This document shows, one piece after another, positions 7,154 through 9,493 of a stretch of 9,493 nucleotides of DNA. The stretch spans positions 1-9,493 of the forward strand of contig DDIK01000106.1 of NCBI GenBank assembly GCA_002338505.1, written 5' to 3'. Every line of letters begins with the position of its first letter. Position 1 is the first letter of the stretch. The stretch is from Bacteriovorax sp. UBA1852 (GTDB lineage Bacteria > Bdellovibrionota > Bacteriovoracia > Bacteriovoracales > Bacteriovoracaceae). A program made the translations under genes and the position numbers. The notes below the pieces were generated by a model. It was not told the DNA's origin and did not search any database. It worked only from the letters and a program-made list of their open reading frames with translations.

Positions 7154-7831
7154 ATGAGTTATTTGAAAAACCCAAGAGGACATATTGTTTTTGACTGCGA
7201 TGGAACACTTATTTCATCTTTTGAGGCCATATTAGAAGGTATCTCTGAAGTCATGAGTACAATTTTAGAGCGTGAAGTGCCAAGAGAAGAGGTTGTAGCG
7301 AATTATGAAAGTGATTTACTCGCCCTTGCTCATAACTTTGGACTTAAGCCTGATGAGGACTTAGATCTTAGAAAGAGGCTTATAAAGACCTGGGAAGAAG
7401 TCGCTCATAGAGGAAATGTTGAAAAACGTCATCAATTTAGACTTTTTCCAGAAATCAAAGAACTGCTCTTAGACCTCTCAAAAGAATATCAACTCTATGT
7501 ATGGACTGCTAGAGACCGCAAATCAACTCTCTATATTCTAAAAGACTTAGGTGTAGCCTCGTACTTTCTAGACTTTCGTTGCGTTGATGACTGTGATCCT
7601 AAGCCTCTGCCAGCAGGACTTGAAGAGATGGTCGGAGATATTGATAAAGATAAGGTGATCGTCATTGGTGATAGCCCCACGGATATTCGCGGTGCACAGA
7701 GCTTTGGCGTCAAATCTATTGCTGCTTGTTGGGCCGATGAGAACTTCTTTAAGGATTCAGATCGGCTAGAGCCAGACTTTAAAGCAAAGTCTCCTAAAGA
7801 TTGCCTATCCATCATAAATAACCTATTTTAG
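7154..7831 (+). CDS. HAD-superfamily phosphatase, phosphoglycolate phosphatase-like
   Basis: Predicted Mg-dependent phosphatase, cytoplasmic, 225 residues. All four HAD motifs are present: motif I FDCDGTL at 13-19 (nucleophile Asp14, acid/base Asp16), motif II VWTARD at 116-121 (Thr118), motif III Lys150 in DPKP, and motif IV IGDSPTD at 171-177 (Asp173, Asp177). Residues about 20-95 form the helical C1 cap typical of subfamily I, as in Gph/PpaX enzymes. The substrate cannot be read from sequence; phosphoglycolate is one candidate. I chose ATG 7154 because Met-Ser-Tyr begins shortly before motif I. Upstream in-frame starts (TTG 7112, ATG 7142, ATG 7145) would add a tail of unlike character and overlap the promoter candidate. 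It ends in TAG, 32 bases before ffh, so co-transcription is likely. Confidence 0.88.
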   Translation: MSYLKNPRGHIVFDCDGTLISSFEAILEGISEVMSTILEREVPREEVVANYESDLLALAHNFGLKPDEDLDLRKRLIKTWEEVAHRGNVEKRHQFRLFPEIKELLLDLSKEYQLYVWTARDRKSTLYILKDLGVASYFLDFRCVDDCDPKPLPAGLEEMVGDIDKDKVIVIGDSPTDIRGAQSFGVKSIAACWADENFFKDSDRLEPDFKAKSPKDCLSIINNLF

Positions 7832-7841
7832 ATACCAAATT

Positions 7842-7857
7842 TTCTTCGAAAGAAGGA
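7842..7857 (+). promoter_or_regulatory. ffh ribosome binding site next to a small hairpin
   Basis: AGAAGGA (7851-7857) lies 6 bases before ATG 7864, which is ideal spacing and marks this ATG as the genuine start. TTCTT (7842-7846) can pair with AAGAA (7850-7854) around a 3-base loop, covering the first part of the ribosome binding site. The stem is weak (5 A/T-rich pairs), so a regulatory effect is uncertain. Confidence 0.55.
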
Positions 7858-7863
7858 CGCAGA

Positions 7864-9315
7864 ATGTTAGACCATTAGAGTGATAAATTTGCAGATGCAT
7901 TTAAGAATATTTCCGGAAAAGGAAAGATTTCTGAAGCCAATATTGAAGAAACACTTAAGCTTGTAAAGACGGCACTACTTGAAGCCGACGTGAACTTTAA
8001 GGTAGTAAAGTCATTTATCAATTCAGTTAAAGAAAAGGCCCTTGGTGAAAAGGTTATAAAAGGAGTAAATCCAGGTGAACAATTTGTAAAAATCGTTCAT
8101 GACGAACTTGCTTCGATTATGGGAAGTGAGAACTCAAAGTTAGATTATAATCCTAATGGGCCCACAGTTGTTCTTGTTGTTGGTCTTAACGGTCAAGGTA
8201 AGACGACATTTTCCGGAAAGTTATCACTATTTTTAAGACAGAAAGAGAAAAAAGAAGCATTACTCGTTCCTGCCGATACATTTAGACCTGCAGCTAAGGA
8301 TCAGCTTAAGACACTAGCTAAGAATATGGGAATAGATTGCTTTGATAGTGATCTTTCAAAACACCCAAAAGAAATTGCAACAGATGCTATCGCATTTGCA
8401 AAAGAAAGAAATATTGACGTTATTATTATCGATACCGCCGGTCGTCTTCATGTTGATGAAGAGTTGATGGGGCAGATTAAAGAAGTCAGAGAGTCTCTTA
8501 ATAATTATAGTCCGGAAGTTCTCATGGTTGCAGATGCTATGACTGGGCAAGAGGCCGTTAATGTTGCCAAGAGTTTTCATGAGACAGTTAATCTTACAGG
8601 TGTTGTTCTCTCAAAGATGGACTCGGATGCAAGAGGTGGTGCCGCGCTTTCAATTAAGCAGGTAACAGGTATTCCAATTAAATTCATCTCAACTGGTGAG
8701 AAGATGAAAGATCTAGAACTCTTTCACCCAGATCGTCTCGCTGGAAGAATTCTTGATATGGGTGATGTGCTCTCGCTTGTTGAAAAAGCTGAAGAGGCCA
8801 TTGACCAAGACGAAGCCGAAAAGATGATGAAGCGCCTTGAGAAAGGTCAATTCACAGTTGAAGATTTCATGAAGCAAATGGATATGATGAAGAATCTTGG
8901 CTCTATGGGATCTATCATGAAGATGATACCAGGAATGGGGGGAATGCTCAGAGAGGTCGGTGACCTTAGTCCTGCTGAAGATGAAATGAAGAAGATGAGA
9001 GTCATTATTGATTCCATGACAAAGCAAGAAAGACAAAATTATAAACTCATCAAAGAATCTCGCATGGAGCGAATTGCTATCGGTTCTGGAAATAAATTAA
9101 AAGACATAAAAGACTTTCTTAATAAATTTCGCCAAATGGAAAAAATGATGGGCGGAATGATGCAGATGATGAAAGGTGGCGGCCTAGGAAATATGATGGG
9201 CGGAGGCGGCGGCATGCCTGATCTCGGTGCCATGGGTGGAATGCCTGGACTACCTGGTGGAAAAAAGAAAAAGAAAGGTAAGAAGAAAGGTCCTTGGGGC
9301 GGTGGGTACTTCTAG
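7864..9315 (+). CDS. ffh: signal recognition particle GTPase Ffh with an in-frame TAG at codon 5
   Basis: Ffh binds 4.5S RNA and signal sequences and brings ribosomes to FtsY at the membrane. The frame has 483 codons, close to the family norm. The N domain starts M-L-D-H-(TAG)-S-D-K-F and contains the ALLEADV motif at 37-43. G-domain motifs are GLNGQGKTT at 107-115 (P-loop), DTFRPAA at 138-144, DTAGRL at 190-195, SKMDSDARGG at 250-259 and STGEK with FHPDRLAGRI. The Met-rich M domain runs from about 300 and carries the RNA-binding stretch SRMERIAIGSG at 399-409. A Met/Gly-rich tail ends in KKKKKGKKKG and GGGYF. The TAG sits exactly where relatives have Leu5, with no frame shift. The next standard start, GTG 7990, would delete 42 residues, lies inside ALLEADV and has no clear ribosome binding site. 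The gene probably shares an operon with the HAD gene. Identity is certain; intactness is in doubt. Confidence 0.93.
7876..7878 (+). other. in-frame amber codon near the start of ffh
   Basis: Counting from ATG 7864, the codons are ATG TTA GAC CAT TAG AGT GAT AAA. The residues on both sides fit the Ffh N-terminus at the correct spacing, so this is a substitution (for example TTG to TAG) and not an indel. The same codon serves as the terminal stop of ffh, of the HAD gene and of the secreted-protein gene, so it is expected to terminate translation here. Confidence 0.95.
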
Positions 9316-9341
9316 GTCTTAAATAAGACTTAAGAAGTTTT
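9308..9341 (+). terminator. hairpin terminator overlapping both convergent stop codons
   Basis: GTCTTA (9316-9321) pairs with TAAGAC (9324-9329). The stem extends through two more pairs (one G-T) and, past a bulged A, ACTTCT (9308-9313) pairs with AGAAGT (9333-9338). A short T-run (9338-9341) follows on the plus strand, consistent with intrinsic termination of ffh. On the minus strand no T-run follows. The stem contains the ffh TAG (9313-9315) and the opposing TAA (9321-9319). Confidence 0.5.
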
Positions 9342-9493
9342 CATGAGTAAGTTCATTAGGACTATTCTCTCCAATCACATATGCTTTTAATGCGATATCA
9401 TCAATGACATCACTTAGATTATCGCCAATCATAACACTTTGATGAATATCAATTCCATGCTCTCTTGCAGCTTTTAAAAACATTCCAGGTTTT
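9319..9493 (-). CDS. HAD phosphatase of GmhB/HisB-N type, C-terminal part only
   Basis: The minus-strand frame entering from the right edge encodes the last 57 residues of a protein whose start lies outside the window. It begins K-P-G-M-F, matching motif III of the D,D-heptose 1,7-bisphosphate phosphatase/histidinol-phosphatase group (KPxPGM type), and carries motif IV as V-M-I-G-D-N-L-S-D. A short C-terminal helix follows to TAA. In GmhB this activity supplies ADP-heptose for lipopolysaccharide core; in HisB-N it serves histidine synthesis. The fragment cannot separate these or a related sugar-phosphate phosphatase. It converges on ffh with a 3-base gap between stop codons. I rely on the two motifs and the uninterrupted frame. 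Confidence 0.75.
   Translation of the reverse strand, partial: KPGMFLKAAREHGIDIHQSVMIGDNLSDVIDDIALKAYVIGENSPNELTHENFLSLI

Noticed and set aside
7876..7878. Genome-wide reassignment of TAG (for example pyrrolysine) to explain the ffh codon
   Set aside because: TAG ends ffh itself, the HAD gene and the secreted-protein gene at sensible positions, so it works as a normal stop in this genome.
7864..7900. Frameshift near the start of ffh
   Set aside because: Residues before and after the TAG are in the same frame and match the family at the right spacing; the plus-one GTG at 7880 opens a frame that does not encode Ffh.
8713..9036. Minus-strand frame of 107 codons inside ffh
   Set aside because: It is antisense to the conserved M domain and is His/Leu-rich as expected for the complement of Met/Lys/Glu codons.

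Overview
This is an AT-rich bacterial window with long, clearly coding frames on both strands. The gene content (a lipobox-bearing giant lipoprotein, a secreted protein, a DusB-type tRNA-dihydrouridine synthase, HAD phosphatases and the SRP GTPase Ffh) points to a Gram-negative bacterium. The very large Cys/Asp/Asn/Ser-rich lipoprotein next to a secreted protein of no recognisable family resembles predatory Bdellovibrionota (Bacteriovorax/Bdellovibrio types). That placement is inference from style, not a demonstrated assignment.

Layout. Left half, minus strand: a lipoprotein gene of at least 1447 codons starts at 4342 and runs off the left edge without a stop. Upstream of it on the same strand are a 437-residue secreted protein of unknown function (5844 to 4531) and dus (7073 to 5991). 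The gaps of 188 and about 130 bases between these three carry inverted repeats and promoter-like elements, so they are probably separate transcription units. Right half, plus strand: diverging from dus, a HAD-family phosphatase (7154-7831) is followed 32 bases later by ffh (7864-9315), probably one operon. A partial HAD phosphatase of the GmhB/HisB-N type enters from the right on the minus strand and converges on ffh, with only 3 bases between the two stop codons. A hairpin overlaps both stops.

The most notable observation is in ffh. The ATG at 7864 has a well-placed Shine-Dalgarno sequence and the Ffh N-domain follows in frame, but codon 5, where the family normally has Leu (as in M-F-x-x-L-S-D-K), is TAG. 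No ATG, GTG or TTG lies between this TAG and the GTG at 7990, which already lies inside the conserved ALLEADV motif of the N domain. The gene is normally essential, so this is a sequencing or assembly error, a real nonsense mutation rescued by suppression or a second copy, or a read-through/re-initiation arrangement. TAG also terminates at least three genes here, so wholesale reassignment of TAG is unlikely.

Functionally the window mixes housekeeping (tRNA modification, co-translational membrane targeting, small-molecule dephosphorylation) with an accessory envelope module (giant lipoprotein plus secreted protein). I see no mobile element, CRISPR array, tRNA or rRNA, and no stretch above 300 bases without a gene.
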